This document shows, piece by piece, positions 1 through 8,904 of a stretch of 64,000 bases of DNA. Position 1 is the stretch's first letter, and every line of letters starts with the position of its first letter. The position numbers were made by a program, and so were the translations under genes. The stretch comes from VBDM01 sp964430565 (GTDB taxonomy: Bacteria; Pseudomonadota; Gammaproteobacteria; Burkholderiales; SG8-39): positions 62,001 to 126,000 of the forward strand of contig CAYSFD010000051.1 in the NCBI GenBank assembly GCA_964430565.1, given 5' to 3'. The notes below the pieces were generated by a model. That model was given only the letters and a program-made list of their open reading frames with translations, made no database searches and was not told the DNA's origin.

Positions 1-2145
1 CAAGCGGACGTGGTGCACGAGCTGCGCGAGGCCGGCTACCGCGAGGGCGTGCGCGAGGGCGAATCGGGATGGTTCGCGAGAAACGGCGAAGAGCTCGAGA
101 TCGCGCAGCGGCCGTTCGTGTTCTGGGACGGGTCTCAGGCCGCGAAGCGCGTCCGCGTGGCGTTCGACGGCAAGACGGTCGTCGCGGTGCGCGACGCCGA
201 AGGGAAGGACCTGCCGCTCGCGCGACTGGAGCCCTTGCCGATCGGCGGTATCTATCCCGCGAATAATCAGGACCGCGTGCTCGTCCGGCTCGCCGAAGTG
301 CCGAAGCACTTCGTGCAGGCGCTGATCGCAACCGAGGACCGCAACTTCTATTCTCACCACGGCTTCGACCTGCGCGGCATCGCTCGCGCCGCATGGAGCT
401 TCGTCCGCTTGAGAGGGCTCCAGGGCGGGAGCACGCTCACGCAGCAGCTGGTGAAGAATTTCTTCCTCACCCGCGAGCGCACGCTCTCGCGCAAGGTCAC
501 CGAGCTGTTCATGGCTGTGCTGCTGGAAATCCACTACGACAAGGAGGAGATCCTCGAGACCTATCTGAACGAAATCTATCTAGGCCAGGACCGCGACCGC
601 GCCATCCACGGCGTCGGGCTCGCGTCGCTCTACTACTTCGGCAAGACGGTCGAGCACCTCACGCTCGCCGAGAGCGCGCTCCTCATCGCCGTGGTGAAGG
701 GCCCGGCCGTGTACGACCCCCACCGCCACCCGCAGCGCGCGCTCGAGCGTCGCAACGTTGTCCTTCGAGAAACCAAGGACCGGGGCTACGCGACGATGGA
801 GCAGTACGCGCAAGCGCGCGCCTCGGCCCTCGGAGTGAACGCCAAGGCGTCGGTCGGCACTTCGCCGCACCCGGCGTTCCTCGAGCTCGTGCATCGGCAG
901 CTGCGGCGCGAATACGACGAAGCCGATCTGCGCTCGGAGGGCTTAAGGGTCTTCACCACGCTCGACCCGCGCGCGCAGGGCGCGGCCGAGCGGGTGCTCG
1001 CGCGCAAGCTCACGCAGTACGACAAGGGGAAACTCTTCGGCGCCGCGGGCCCTGGAGGGACGAAAGGGCCCCTCCCTGGTCTCGAAGGCGCGGTCGTGGT
1101 CACCGACACCCAGACGGGCGAGGTCGAGGCGCTGGTGGGCGGGCGCGATCCGCTCTACCGCGGATTCAACCGCGCCCTGGACGCCGCGCGGCCGGTGGGC
1201 TCGTTACTCAAACCCGCGATCTACCTCACGGCGCTCAGCCTGCCGGCGCGCTATACGCTGGTGACGCCGATCGACGACGGGCCCTTCGTCTGGAAGAGCC
1301 GCGGGGCACCGGACTGGGAGCCTGAGAACTACGACAAGAAATTCCACGGCGCGGTGCCGCTCCGGACCGCGCTCGCGCAGTCCTACAACGTCGCGACAGC
1401 GCGCCTGGGGACCGAGCTCGGCGTGGAGAAAGTGCTCGCCACCGTGAAAGGGCTCGGAATCGAACGCGAACTCAAGCCCTATGCCTCGACGCTGCTCGGC
1501 GCCGCGGAGATGAGCCCGCTCGAAGTGGCACAGATGTACCAGACCGTCGCGAGCGGGGGATTCCGCGTGCCGCTGCGCTCGATCCGCGAGGTGACCACCC
1601 AGGACGGCCGTCCGCTCAGGCGTTACCCGATCGCGGTGGAGCAGGCCTTCCCGGCGGAGCCGATGTACCTCATTGCCGTCGCCATGCAGGGCACCGTGCG
1701 CGAGGGTACGGCGCAGAGCCTCTCGAACTGGCTGCCACCGGAGACTGCGGTTGCCGGAAAGACCGGAACCACCGACGAGCAGCGCGACGCCTGGTTCGCG
1801 GGCTTCACCGGCGACCGGCTCGGCATCGTGTGGATCGGCTACGACGACAACCGCGCGGCGCGCCTCTCGGGAGCAGGCGCCGCGATGCCGGTGTGGGGCG
1901 AGCTGATGGCCGGGCTCGATCCGGAGCCGCTTGCGCTGCAAAAGCCCGAGGGCATCGAGAACGTGCTCATCGATCCGGGCAGCGGACTGCGCGCCGACTT
2001 TGCCTGCGCCGGAGCGATCGAGCTGCCGTTCGCGCTGGGGTCGGCGCCGGCCGAGCGCGCGCCCTGCGCCTCCGCCGTGGGCGCCGCAGTCGAGCAGATG
2101 AAGGAGCACACGAAGAGCTTGTTCGAGCGCCTGTTCGGAAAATGA
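1..2145 (+). CDS. mrcB: Class A penicillin-binding protein, PBP1B-like (5' end cut by window)
   Basis: Bifunctional peptidoglycan synthase of the inner membrane. The reading frame is open to the first base, so the N-terminal cytoplasmic tail and TM anchor lie outside the window. Numbering from the GTG at base 10: UB2H-like region about 1-90, GT51 glycosyltransferase with catalytic EDRNFYSHHG (109-118), GGSTLTQQLVKN and YLNEIYLGQ; then the transpeptidase with SLLK (Ser398), SYN (458) and KTGT (584-587). All catalytic motifs are intact. The UB2H-like start (RPFVFWDG) points to PBP1B rather than PBP1A. The C-terminus ends in a short basic tail with no extra domain. A palindromic repeat follows the stop. 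Confidence 0.93.
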   Translation, partial: QADVVHELREAGYREGVREGESGWFARNGEELEIAQRPFVFWDGSQAAKRVRVAFDGKTVVAVRDAEGKDLPLARLEPLPIGGIYPANNQDRVLVRLAEVPKHFVQALIATEDRNFYSHHGFDLRGIARAAWSFVRLRGLQGGSTLTQQLVKNFFLTRERTLSRKVTELFMAVLLEIHYDKEEILETYLNEIYLGQDRDRAIHGVGLASLYYFGKTVEHLTLAESALLIAVVKGPAVYDPHRHPQRALERRNVVLRETKDRGYATMEQYAQARASALGVNAKASVGTSPHPAFLELVHRQLRREYDEADLRSEGLRVFTTLDPRAQGAAERVLARKLTQYDKGKLFGAAGPGGTKGPLPGLEGAVVVTDTQTGEVEALVGGRDPLYRGFNRALDAARPVGSLLKPAIYLTALSLPARYTLVTPIDDGPFVWKSRGAPDWEPENYDKKFHGAVPLRTALAQSYNVATARLGTELGVEKVLATVKGLGIERELKPYASTLLGAAEMSPLEVAQMYQTVASGGFRVPLRSIREVTTQDGRPLRRYPIAVEQAFPAEPMYLIAVAMQGTVREGTAQSLSNWLPPETAVAGKTGTTDEQRDAWFAGFTGDRLGIVWIGYDDNRAARLSGAGAAMPVWGELMAGLDPEPLALQKPEGIENVLIDPGSGLRADFACAGAIELPFALGSAPAERAPCASAVGAAVEQMKEHTKSLFERLFGK

Positions 2146-2161
2146 GCGGAAATCGGAATCG

Positions 2162-2231
2162 CGTCATCCCCGCGCAAGCGGGGATCCAGTGACTTTGCCG
2201 CCGCTGGATTCCCGCTTGCGCGGGAATGACG
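2162..2231. repeat. Dispersed palindromic repeat, copy 1
   Basis: A 70-bp inverted repeat beginning CGTCATCCCCGCGCAAGCGG and ending in the matching reverse complement (ATGACG). Each arm carries its own small GC hairpin (CCCGC...GCGGG). A related arm (CGTCATTCCCGCG...CGGGAATCCAGTGAC) occurs at 11231-11331. Such REP/BIME-like intergenic palindromes are common in betaproteobacterial chromosomes; here it lies between the PBP gene and the lipoprotein gene and may act as a transcript 3' end. Confidence 0.8.
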
Positions 2232-2245
2232 GCACACTACGTCCG

Positions 2246-2752
2246 ATGAGAATCCTCCTTCCCTTCCTCGCGCTCGTCATCGCAGGCTGCGCGGCTGTGG
2301 TGCCGATGCCCGGGCCGGCTCCGGAGCGCGCTCCCGAGTTGCCTGCTCCTGCGCCTCCCGCTCCCGCGCCTCCCGTTCCCGCGCCTCCCGCTCCCGAGGT
2401 ACCCGTTCCCGCGCCCGCCGCCCGCACCGAAAGCATCGCCATCGCCGGTCTCATGGACGGCGCGCGAACCGATGCCGCGGCCGGGCGCCTGGCGAACGCC
2501 GCGGCGCAGCTCGAGCGCGCGCTGCGCATCGAGCCGCGCAATCCGCGCCTGTGGCAGGAACTCGCGCGCGTGCGCTTGAAGCAGGGCGACTACGCGCAAG
2601 TCGAAGGCACCGCCGCACGCTCCAACTCCTGGGCGCGGGACGATCCCGCGCTGCGCGCCGAGAACTGGCGCTTGATCGCGCAGGCGCGCGAGGCGCGCGG
2701 GGACGAGCAAGGCGCGCTGGTGGCGCGCGAAGCGGCGGCACGGCAGAGGTAG
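2246..2752 (+). CDS. Proline-rich TPR-like lipoprotein
   Basis: Small exported protein of 168 aa. The start is set at the ATG at 2246 because it opens a lipoprotein signal peptide (MRILLPFLALVIAGC, lipobox IAGC, Cys15); the upstream in-frame codons fall inside the palindromic repeat. After the Cys comes a Pro/Ala-rich linker (residues about 20-55, P-A-P-x repeats) and then an alpha-helical region with TPR-like spacing (AAQLERALRIEPRNPRLWQELARV). Probably an envelope tether or adaptor. Its position behind the PBP gene suggests, without proving, a link to cell-wall synthesis. No specific family was recognised. Confidence 0.75.
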   Translation: MRILLPFLALVIAGCAAVVPMPGPAPERAPELPAPAPPAPAPPVPAPPAPEVPVPAPAARTESIAIAGLMDGARTDAAAGRLANAAAQLERALRIEPRNPRLWQELARVRLKQGDYAQVEGTAARSNSWARDDPALRAENWRLIAQAREARGDEQGALVAREAAARQR

Positions 2753-2801
2753 GGCGAGGACTCCTTGAAAAGCGCTATCGGCTGTTGAGCGTGTCGCTCG
2801 G

Positions 2802-3824
2802 CTAACGTACAGAACCTGCGAGGAACCCGGCTTCCTTCATGAGCAAGAGATGCCGTGCTTCCTCGCGCCCCAACCAGGCCTCGTAATCCTTGCCGGTGAT
2901 GACGGACTGGTTAAAGGCGCCGGTGTCCATGAACGTCTTCCATTCGGGGGCCGCCCGTACCTTATTGAGCAGATCGATATAGAAGTTCACCTGATCCTGG
3001 GAAACCTCGCCGGGCATGAAAATGCCTCGCAGCATCAGGTACTCGATGTCGAGCCCGGTTTCTTTGCACGTGGGAATGTCATTCCACGACATCGTCGTGG
3101 TGATCTTGGTCTTGTAGGGCATGCGCTTGCCGTCGAACACGCACAGCGGCCGCAGCGTTCCAGCGCGCCATTGCGCCACCGCCTCTATCGGGTTGTTGAC
3201 GCTCGAATCGATTTGCTTGCCGACCAGTTGCGTCGCCACCTCGCCGCCGCCTCGGTAGGAGAGGTAGGTGAACTTCGCACCGATCAGCTTCTCGACCAAA
3301 ACCGTGATTATCTGATCCTCCTGCTTCGCTCCGGTGCCCCCCATCTTGAACTTGCCCGATCCCGCCTTCCTCACCGCTTCGGCGTATTGCTTCGGGGTCC
3401 TGTACGGCGTTTCGGCGTTCACCCAGAGAACGAACTCGTCCAGCGCCATCATCTGTACCGGGGTCAGGTCGCGCCAGTTGAAAGACGTATTGGTTGCGAG
3501 TGGGGTCGTGAACAGGTTCGAGAGGGTGATGATCAACTTGTGCGGGTTACCTTTCGCCTCCTTGACGTCAAGGAAACCATCCGCGCCCGCCCCCCCACCC
3601 TTGTTGATGACCACCATCGGTTGCTTCATCAGTCCGTTCTTCGAGACCACCCCCTGGATGAGGCGAGCCATTTGATCGGCGCCACCACCCGTGCCGGCCG
3701 GAACGATGAATTCCACGATCCTGACGGGCTCCCAGGCAAGCGCCGGGGCGGAAAGACCAGTTGCCGCAACTGCCGTCAACAACGCAACGCCGCTGCGCCA
3801 CACCTGATAAGCAGAAATGTTCAT
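2802..3824 (-). CDS. Bug/TctC-family periplasmic solute receptor
   Basis: Periplasmic binding protein of 340 aa of the tripartite tricarboxylate receptor family, which usually binds carboxylates. Start at 3824: the ATG follows an AGAGGAA ribosome site and opens a signal peptide ending ALA-WEP. The family fold start (PVRIVEFIVPAGTGGGADQ) is visible but diverged from the usual KPVRIIVPxxPGG. Last gene of the minus-strand cupin-amidohydrolase-binding protein series, 116 bp after the preceding gene. No TctA/TctB membrane subunits occur in the window, as is usual for orphan Bug receptors. The ligand cannot be read from the sequence. Confidence 0.85.
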   Translation of the reverse strand: MNISAYQVWRSGVALLTAVAATGLSAPALAWEPVRIVEFIVPAGTGGGADQMARLIQGVVSKNGLMKQPMVVINKGGGAGADGFLDVKEAKGNPHKLIITLSNLFTTPLATNTSFNWRDLTPVQMMALDEFVLWVNAETPYRTPKQYAEAVRKAGSGKFKMGGTGAKQEDQIITVLVEKLIGAKFTYLSYRGGGEVATQLVGKQIDSSVNNPIEAVAQWRAGTLRPLCVFDGKRMPYKTKITTTMSWNDIPTCKETGLDIEYLMLRGIFMPGEVSQDQVNFYIDLLNKVRAAPEWKTFMDTGAFNQSVITGKDYEAWLGREEARHLLLMKEAGFLAGSVR

Positions 3825-3940
3825 ATGGTTCCTCTCACGGAGAGTATTGAGCCCAACGTCGAAAAGACCAGTATCCTCTAGTGTATAGCCGTATGTAGTC
3901 AAGCCAATTTGGCGATCGGCCAAGATAGCCGCAACAAAGG

Positions 3941-4993
3941 CTACTTTTTCGTCTTGATCAGCGCATCGTAGGCGTTGTCGCAACGCTCGACTTCGGCGCT
4001 GTCGGTCGCCGGATCGACGAACAGCATCTTGGCGCTCCGCAGCGGGGAGGGCAGGTTCTTCATCGGCGACAGGTAATTGAGCTTCAACATCAGCGGCTGC
4101 CCGTCGCTGATCGCGTATTCATAGAACAGCAAGGCGGCGTTCGGATGGGGCGGTTTGCGCGATACGCCGATGCCGTTCGAGCGCCCGATCATCGGATCGA
4201 TCGCGAACCAGTCCACCGGCGCCCCCTGCTGCTTGGCCTGGTCGATCATATGGCTGTAGACGGCGAGCGCCAGCGGCACTTCGCCCGATACCACCATGTT
4301 GGCCAGGACCGAATTACCGCTGCGCACCGACCAGCCGTTGCGCGCCGCGATCTCCCGGAAGAGCTCCGTGCCTTTTTCCTCGCCCAGATCCTTGAGCAGG
4401 CTGCAATACCATTCGCCGGCTTTCGCCTCCACTCCGAGCTTGCCCCTCCATCTGGGCTCGAGCAGATCGGTCCAGCGTTTGGGCAGGTCTTGCTTCTTGA
4501 CCTCCCGGGTGTTGTACGCCTGCACGAAAACGTTGATGAACTGCGGCGCCCAACCGCGATGTGCCGGCAGGGTGCCTTCGAGCATTTCCTTGTGCCAGCC
4601 GGAATTGACTTCCTGCAGGACCTTTTCACGGTACAGCGCTTCGAGCTCCGGCGAAGAAACGCTGACCGCGTCGAAGTCCCAGCGGTTCGCTTGTTTCTCG
4701 GCCACCATGCGCTGCAGCACTTTGACCGAGGATGCCCGCCACACGTTGACGCGGACGCCGTAGCGCTTTTCGAAATCGGCGCTCAACAGCTTGATCGTTT
4801 CTGCGGCATTGGAGGTGTAGACGGTCAAAGAGCCTTCTTTTCGCGCCGCTTCCACCAGCCCTTGGTGACGGGAAGGACTGTCGTCGGAGGCCAGCTCGGC
4901 GAACGATTGCGCCGATGCGAAGGGGGCCGCAACGGCCATCAGGAACGCGGAGATCGTTGCGCGGGAGAATTCGATGACCCGAGAACGATTCAC
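3941..4993 (-). CDS. ABC-type extracellular solute-binding protein (family 1 / iron-type)
   Basis: 350-aa periplasmic binding protein with a signal peptide ending FASAQS. It begins its mature part with EGSLTVYTSNAAETIKLL, typical of the AfuA/FbpA/PotD-like group, and contains VNVWRASSVKVLQRM, WTDLLEPRWRGKLGVEA and SNGIGVSRKPPHPNAALLFYE. It is a clear paralogue of the protein at 6741-7790 (shared VWRA-S-KVLQR, VQAYNT, HPNAALLFY blocks). It lies 17 bp downstream of the amidohydrolase gene, so probably co-transcribed. No ABC permease or ATPase gene is nearby. The substrate is unknown; neighbours suggest an organic acid or aromatic compound as much as iron. Confidence 0.85.
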   Translation of the reverse strand: MNRSRVIEFSRATISAFLMAVAAPFASAQSFAELASDDSPSRHQGLVEAARKEGSLTVYTSNAAETIKLLSADFEKRYGVRVNVWRASSVKVLQRMVAEKQANRWDFDAVSVSSPELEALYREKVLQEVNSGWHKEMLEGTLPAHRGWAPQFINVFVQAYNTREVKKQDLPKRWTDLLEPRWRGKLGVEAKAGEWYCSLLKDLGEEKGTELFREIAARNGWSVRSGNSVLANMVVSGEVPLALAVYSHMIDQAKQQGAPVDWFAIDPMIGRSNGIGVSRKPPHPNAALLFYEYAISDGQPLMLKLNYLSPMKNLPSPLRSAKMLFVDPATDSAEVERCDNAYDALIKTKK

Positions 4994-5010
4994 GTGTTAC
5001 TCCCGCAGGA

Positions 5011-6102
5011 TCAAGCCGCCGCTTGCGCAGCCTGTGCCGCCCTGGAAATGCCGGCCGGGAGCGCCGACATGTCGAGGCCGTACAGCCTGCAGACATTCGC
5101 GGCCAGCACTTTCGTTTGCGTCTCCAAAGGCAGGTGGCCCAGGTCGCGCCGGATGACCTCGATCGAATTCGGCCAGGTCGAATTGGCGTGGGGATAATCG
5201 TTTGACCACATGAGGTTGTCCTGGCCCCACCACTCCAGATTGCGGCCGCAGACCGAATCGTTGAAGAAGCAGGAAAACACCTGATTGCGGACGTACTCGC
5301 CTGGGTCTTTGGTGAACGGCGGCGGATTCACGCCGCGGAAGCGGCGAAAGTAGTAATCCCACTGCTGGACCATGAAGGGGAGCCAGCCGGACTCGTTTTC
5401 CACCGTCACCAGCTTGAGTCTCGGGTAGCGCTCCAGCACGCCGTAGAAAATGAAATCGAAGAGCGCGTTGGTGACGTCCGCGAGCTTCAGGTTGACGCTG
5501 CCGCGGTAATGCTCGACGCCTTTTCTTTCCTTGCCGTGGTAGCTGTGGCCCGTCAGGATGTGCATGCTGACGGGCGCACCCAGGTCCTGGGCCGCCGCCC
5601 AGAACTTGTCGTAGTGAGGGGAATGAAAAGGCAAGTCCGGATGGGGCGCCTGCCAGATCAACGCGCCTTTGAGCCCCGCCTTGCGGCAGCGTTCCAGCTC
5701 CTTGACCGCATTGCCGACGTCATAAACGGAAATAGCCGGAACGCCGACGAGACGGTTCCGGTCCACGCTGCAATACCCGATCAGCCAATCGTTGTAGAGG
5801 CGAAAGCAGGCTTCCTGCAGTCCGGCGTCCTTGAGAGCGTAGAGGCCCAGAAGGAGCGTCGGATAGAGCACTTCGGCGCTCAGGCCGTCGACCTCCATCT
5901 CCTTGATCCTTGCGTTCGGATCGGATCCGCCTTCGCGCCGCTGGAATCCTTCACCCAGCTTGTGAGGCGGGAAAAGCGGCGCGGCGTCGCGATATTTTTC
6001 CGGCACGCCTTTCTTCCAGAGATCGACCGGCTCCATGACGTGGGAATCCGCCGAAATGATGACCCCGTCGATCCCTAGCCCCCGGCTGTCCATCTTCCCC
6101 AT
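5011..6102 (-). CDS. Metal-dependent amidohydrolase (amidohydrolase 2 / ACMSD-like)
   Basis: 363-aa TIM-barrel hydrolase or decarboxylase. Start at 6102 (MGKMDSRG) because GGAG lies at proper spacing before it; the ATG 15 bp upstream lacks this. Visible motifs: SADSHVMEP near the N-terminus (metal-ligand strand, D-x-H rather than H-x-H), SMHILTGHSYHG, VENESGWLPFM and the late SNDYPHANSTWP carrying the conserved Asp. The family includes gamma-resorcylate and carboxyvanillate decarboxylases and other hydrolases of aromatic or cyclic substrates. Located 24 bp after the cupin gene and just before a binding-protein gene, so likely part of an uptake-and-catabolism operon. Exact reaction unknown. 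Confidence 0.85.
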   Translation of the reverse strand: MGKMDSRGLGIDGVIISADSHVMEPVDLWKKGVPEKYRDAAPLFPPHKLGEGFQRREGGSDPNARIKEMEVDGLSAEVLYPTLLLGLYALKDAGLQEACFRLYNDWLIGYCSVDRNRLVGVPAISVYDVGNAVKELERCRKAGLKGALIWQAPHPDLPFHSPHYDKFWAAAQDLGAPVSMHILTGHSYHGKERKGVEHYRGSVNLKLADVTNALFDFIFYGVLERYPRLKLVTVENESGWLPFMVQQWDYYFRRFRGVNPPPFTKDPGEYVRNQVFSCFFNDSVCGRNLEWWGQDNLMWSNDYPHANSTWPNSIEVIRRDLGHLPLETQTKVLAANVCRLYGLDMSALPAGISRAAQAAQAAA

Positions 6103-6126
6103 GTTTACTCCCTGCAACGGCCTCGG

Positions 6127-6618
6127 CTACTCGAAGAACTCGCCGTCGCGGACCACCACCGGCACGCGCTTGTTCTCCTTCGAATCGCCGGGCATGGGCT
6201 CGCCGCGGATATTGAGCCGATTGGGAGCGTCCTGAGGCCCCGCCCGGCAACCGACCCGCACCAGCACCAGCGGCTCCTTGCTGGTGGCCTCGAACCAGTA
6301 GTACGCGCCGGCGGGCAGCATGATCCCCTCGTGCTTGCCGACATCCTTATGTCCTCCGTCCGCGTCGTAGTAGCGCGCGCTGCCCTGCAACACGAAGAAG
6401 GTGTGATCTTCGTTGGGATGCGTGTGCAGAGCGTTCTCGCCGCCGGAGGCGTAGACCTTGAGCGTCGCCCACATGTTGTCGGTCCTGGCGAGCGCGGTGT
6501 TGGTGCGCCCCTGATCGAGCATCTGGGCGCGCATCTTGAAGAACGACGGCTTCTTCGCCGTCGCATTAGTGCCGGCACGCGCGCTATGGAGTTTGTCGTC
6601 CTGGTCGGTTGCCTGCAT
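6127..6618 (-). CDS. Cupin-domain protein
   Basis: 163-aa single-domain cupin. The metal-site motif is readable as HTHPNEDHTFFVLQG (His, His, Glu) followed by the second motif around GIMLPAGAYYWFEA. GAAGGAGAT precedes the ATG at good spacing. It is the first gene of the minus-strand operon with the amidohydrolase and binding protein. Proteins like this are mononuclear-metal enzymes (dioxygenases, isomerases) or small-molecule sensors; the lack of a DNA-binding domain favours an enzyme or accessory role. The specific reaction cannot be assigned. Confidence 0.82.
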   Translation of the reverse strand: MQATDQDDKLHSARAGTNATAKKPSFFKMRAQMLDQGRTNTALARTDNMWATLKVYASGGENALHTHPNEDHTFFVLQGSARYYDADGGHKDVGKHEGIMLPAGAYYWFEATSKEPLVLVRVGCRAGPQDAPNRLNIRGEPMPGDSKENKRVPVVVRDGEFFE

Positions 6619-6674
6619 GGATATCTCCTTCGTCGAAAGCGCGCTCCGGAGCGACCAGCGCGCAAAACATCACG

Positions 6675-6703
6675 ATGTTAGATTAGTGCAGTGCCATACT
6701 CAA
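6675..6703 (-). promoter_or_regulatory. Candidate sigma-70 promoter of the cupin-amidohydrolase operon
   Basis: On the minus strand, TTGAGT (6703-6698), a 17-bp spacer and TAACAT (6680-6675), each matching 4 of 6 consensus positions. A 12-bp perfect palindrome CGCTCCGGAGCG (6642-6653) lies about 20 bp downstream of the expected start site and could be an operator. The divergent gene at 6741 shares this 122-bp intergenic region. Confidence 0.4.
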
Positions 6704-6740
6704 GGGCTCGCCCAGCCGCACACGCAGTGAAGGAGGAAAC

Positions 6741-7790
6741 TTGCGTTGGATACAAAGCGTCGGTCGTTTGGTACTGTCCCTCGCGGCGCTGGCAACGGCC
6801 GTGCCCGGCTTCGCACAAGATGAGTCGCTCGCGCTGTACGACGGCCCGGATCGGACCCAGAAGCTGATTGCGGCGGCGCAAAAGGAAGGCTCGTTCGCGC
6901 TGTACACGAGCTTTGCCGAAAAGGACCTGCCGCCTCTGACCGGCACGTTCGAGAAAAAGTACGGCGTCAAGGTCAGGGTCTGGCGCGCCGGGTCGGAAAA
7001 AGTGTTGCAGCGAACCCTCGCCGAAGCGGCGGCCAGGCGCTACGAGGTCGATGCGATCCATTCCGCGGCGCTCGAAATGGAGACGCTGCATCGGGAAAAA
7101 ATCCTGCAACCGGTCGCGTTGCCGCTCTCGACGGAGCTGATCGCGGGCGCGCTGCGGCCGCATCGCGAATGGGTGGCGACCTACCTGTCGGTATGGGTGC
7201 AGGCCTACAACACGAAGCTCGTCAAGAAGGAAGACTTGCCCAGGACTTTCGAGGACCTGCTCGACCCGAAGTGGAAGGGCAGGCTCGGCATCGAGGCCAA
7301 CGTTCCGGAGTGGTACTCGACCGTGATTTTGCATATGGGCGAGGAGAAGGGCATCCGGTTCTTCCGCGACCTGGTGGGCCGCAACGGCATCTCGGTGCGC
7401 ACGGGGCATTCACTGCTCAACAACATGGTCGTCGCGGGCGAAGTTCCGCTGGCGCTGACGGTCTACCAGTTCCTGCCGGAACCCGCCAAGCGCAAGGGCG
7501 CGGCGATCGACTGGTTCGTGCTGGAGCCGGCGGTCGCGCGCACCAGCGGCATCGGCGTCGCGCGCCGCGCGCCGCATCCGAACGCCGCGCTGCTGTTCTA
7601 CGATTTCATGCTGTCGGACGAAGCGCAAAAACTGATGCTGGCGATGGAATATGTGCCGACAAGTACCAGGGTGCCCTCGCCGCTCGCCAGGCAGCGTTTC
7701 ACGCTGGTAGACCCGGCAGTCGCGCTGGACCAGAGAGACAAATGGGCCAGGTCGTTTGAGGAGGTGATACTCAAGCGGGGCGGGCAATAG
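6741..7790 (+). CDS. ABC-type extracellular solute-binding protein, paralogue of 3941-4993
   Basis: 349-aa periplasmic binding protein. TTG start, chosen because AGGAGG sits at 6731-6736 and the frame opens directly into a signal peptide cut after GFAQ. It shares the order KEGSFALYTSF, VWRAGSEKVLQR, VQAYNTKLVKKEDLP, GRLGIEA, NNMVVAGEVPLALTVY and HPNAALLFYDF with the protein at 3941-4993, so the two arose by duplication or parallel recruitment and now flank the cupin/amidohydrolase pair in opposite orientations. Followed after 2 bp by an esterase gene. No permease or ATPase partner is present. Confidence 0.85.
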   Translation: MRWIQSVGRLVLSLAALATAVPGFAQDESLALYDGPDRTQKLIAAAQKEGSFALYTSFAEKDLPPLTGTFEKKYGVKVRVWRAGSEKVLQRTLAEAAARRYEVDAIHSAALEMETLHREKILQPVALPLSTELIAGALRPHREWVATYLSVWVQAYNTKLVKKEDLPRTFEDLLDPKWKGRLGIEANVPEWYSTVILHMGEEKGIRFFRDLVGRNGISVRTGHSLLNNMVVAGEVPLALTVYQFLPEPAKRKGAAIDWFVLEPAVARTSGIGVARRAPHPNAALLFYDFMLSDEAQKLMLAMEYVPTSTRVPSPLARQRFTLVDPAVALDQRDKWARSFEEVILKRGGQ

Positions 7791-7792
7791 GC

Positions 7793-8896
7793 ATGGCACT
7801 CAAACGCCCGAAAGGTCCCTCCGGCACCCTTGTCGTGCTCGAGCACACCTCGAACATCCTCAAGGACAACCCCTTGCGCGATCCGCACGTGCGCAAGCTC
7901 GGCGTATGGCTGCCGCCGCAGTACGACGAAAGCGGCAACCGCCGCTTTCCGGTGCTCTACGACCTCGTCGGCTTCACCGGCTCGGGTCTTGCGCACGCGA
8001 ACTGGAAGCCCTTCGGCGACAACGTCCCGGAGCGCGCGGCGCGGCTCATCCGCGAGCGCAAGATGGGGCCGGCGATCATCGTTTTTCCCGATTGCTTCAC
8101 GGCGCTCGGCGGCAACCAGTACGTGAATTCGTCCGCGATCGGCGATTACGCGGACTATCTCTCGCGCGAGATCGTTCCCTTCGTCGACCGCGAGTTCAGG
8201 ACGCTCGCCGCCCGCGAGCACCGCGGCTGCTTCGGAAAATCATCCGGCGGCTACGGCGCGATCATTCATGGGATGAAGTACGCGAAAACCTGGGGCGCGA
8301 TCGCGAATCATTCCGGCGACGCGTATTTCGATTTCGTGTATTGGCACGACTGGCCGAACACGCTCAACGAATTGGCCAAGCACCGCGCGCCCAAGCGCAA
8401 GGCCGGCCGCTACGACGCGCGCGGCGAATCGGAACGCAAGGGCCTCGATCGAGGACGGGACGACGGGCGCGTCAAACGGTTCCTTTCGCACGTGTGGAAG
8501 AAGGAAAAGCTCACCACCGCCGAAGGCCACTGCATCATGAACCTGTGCATGGCGGCCACCTACGATCCGGACCCGAAGGCGCCCAACGGCTTTCGCGTGC
8601 CGTTCAACCTCGAATCGGGCGAGCTGATCGAGGAGCGCTGGCGCAAGTGGCGAGAGCACGACCCGATCAATCTCGTCGCGAAATACCGGGGTAACCTCAA
8701 GTCCCTGCGAGGCATCTACATCGACTGCGGTTGGGGCGACCAGTACCACATCCATTACGGCGCGCGCATTCTCTCGAAGCGCCTCGCCGCGGCCGGCATC
8801 CGGCACCGCTACGAGGAATTCGACGACGACCACTCCGACATCGACTACCGGATGGACGTGAGCCTGCCGTTTCTCTACCGGGCGTTGAAACCCTGA
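7793..8896 (+). CDS. Putative esterase (alpha/beta hydrolase, esterase D-like)
   Basis: 367-aa alpha/beta hydrolase without a signal peptide. The nucleophile elbow reads CFGKSSGGYGA (G-x-S-x-G) after the strand with HRG; a late DDDHSDIDYR supplies the probable catalytic His and DCGWGDQ the probable acid. LPPQYDESGNRRFPVLYDL is characteristic of the Esterase (PF00756) group. Starts 2 bp after the binding-protein gene, so translationally linked. In context it probably hydrolyses an ester imported by the adjacent binding proteins, but this is inference. Confidence 0.8.
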   Translation: MALKRPKGPSGTLVVLEHTSNILKDNPLRDPHVRKLGVWLPPQYDESGNRRFPVLYDLVGFTGSGLAHANWKPFGDNVPERAARLIRERKMGPAIIVFPDCFTALGGNQYVNSSAIGDYADYLSREIVPFVDREFRTLAAREHRGCFGKSSGGYGAIIHGMKYAKTWGAIANHSGDAYFDFVYWHDWPNTLNELAKHRAPKRKAGRYDARGESERKGLDRGRDDGRVKRFLSHVWKKEKLTTAEGHCIMNLCMAATYDPDPKAPNGFRVPFNLESGELIEERWRKWREHDPINLVAKYRGNLKSLRGIYIDCGWGDQYHIHYGARILSKRLAAAGIRHRYEEFDDDHSDIDYRMDVSLPFLYRALKP

Positions 8897-8904
8897 GAAC
8901 CGGA

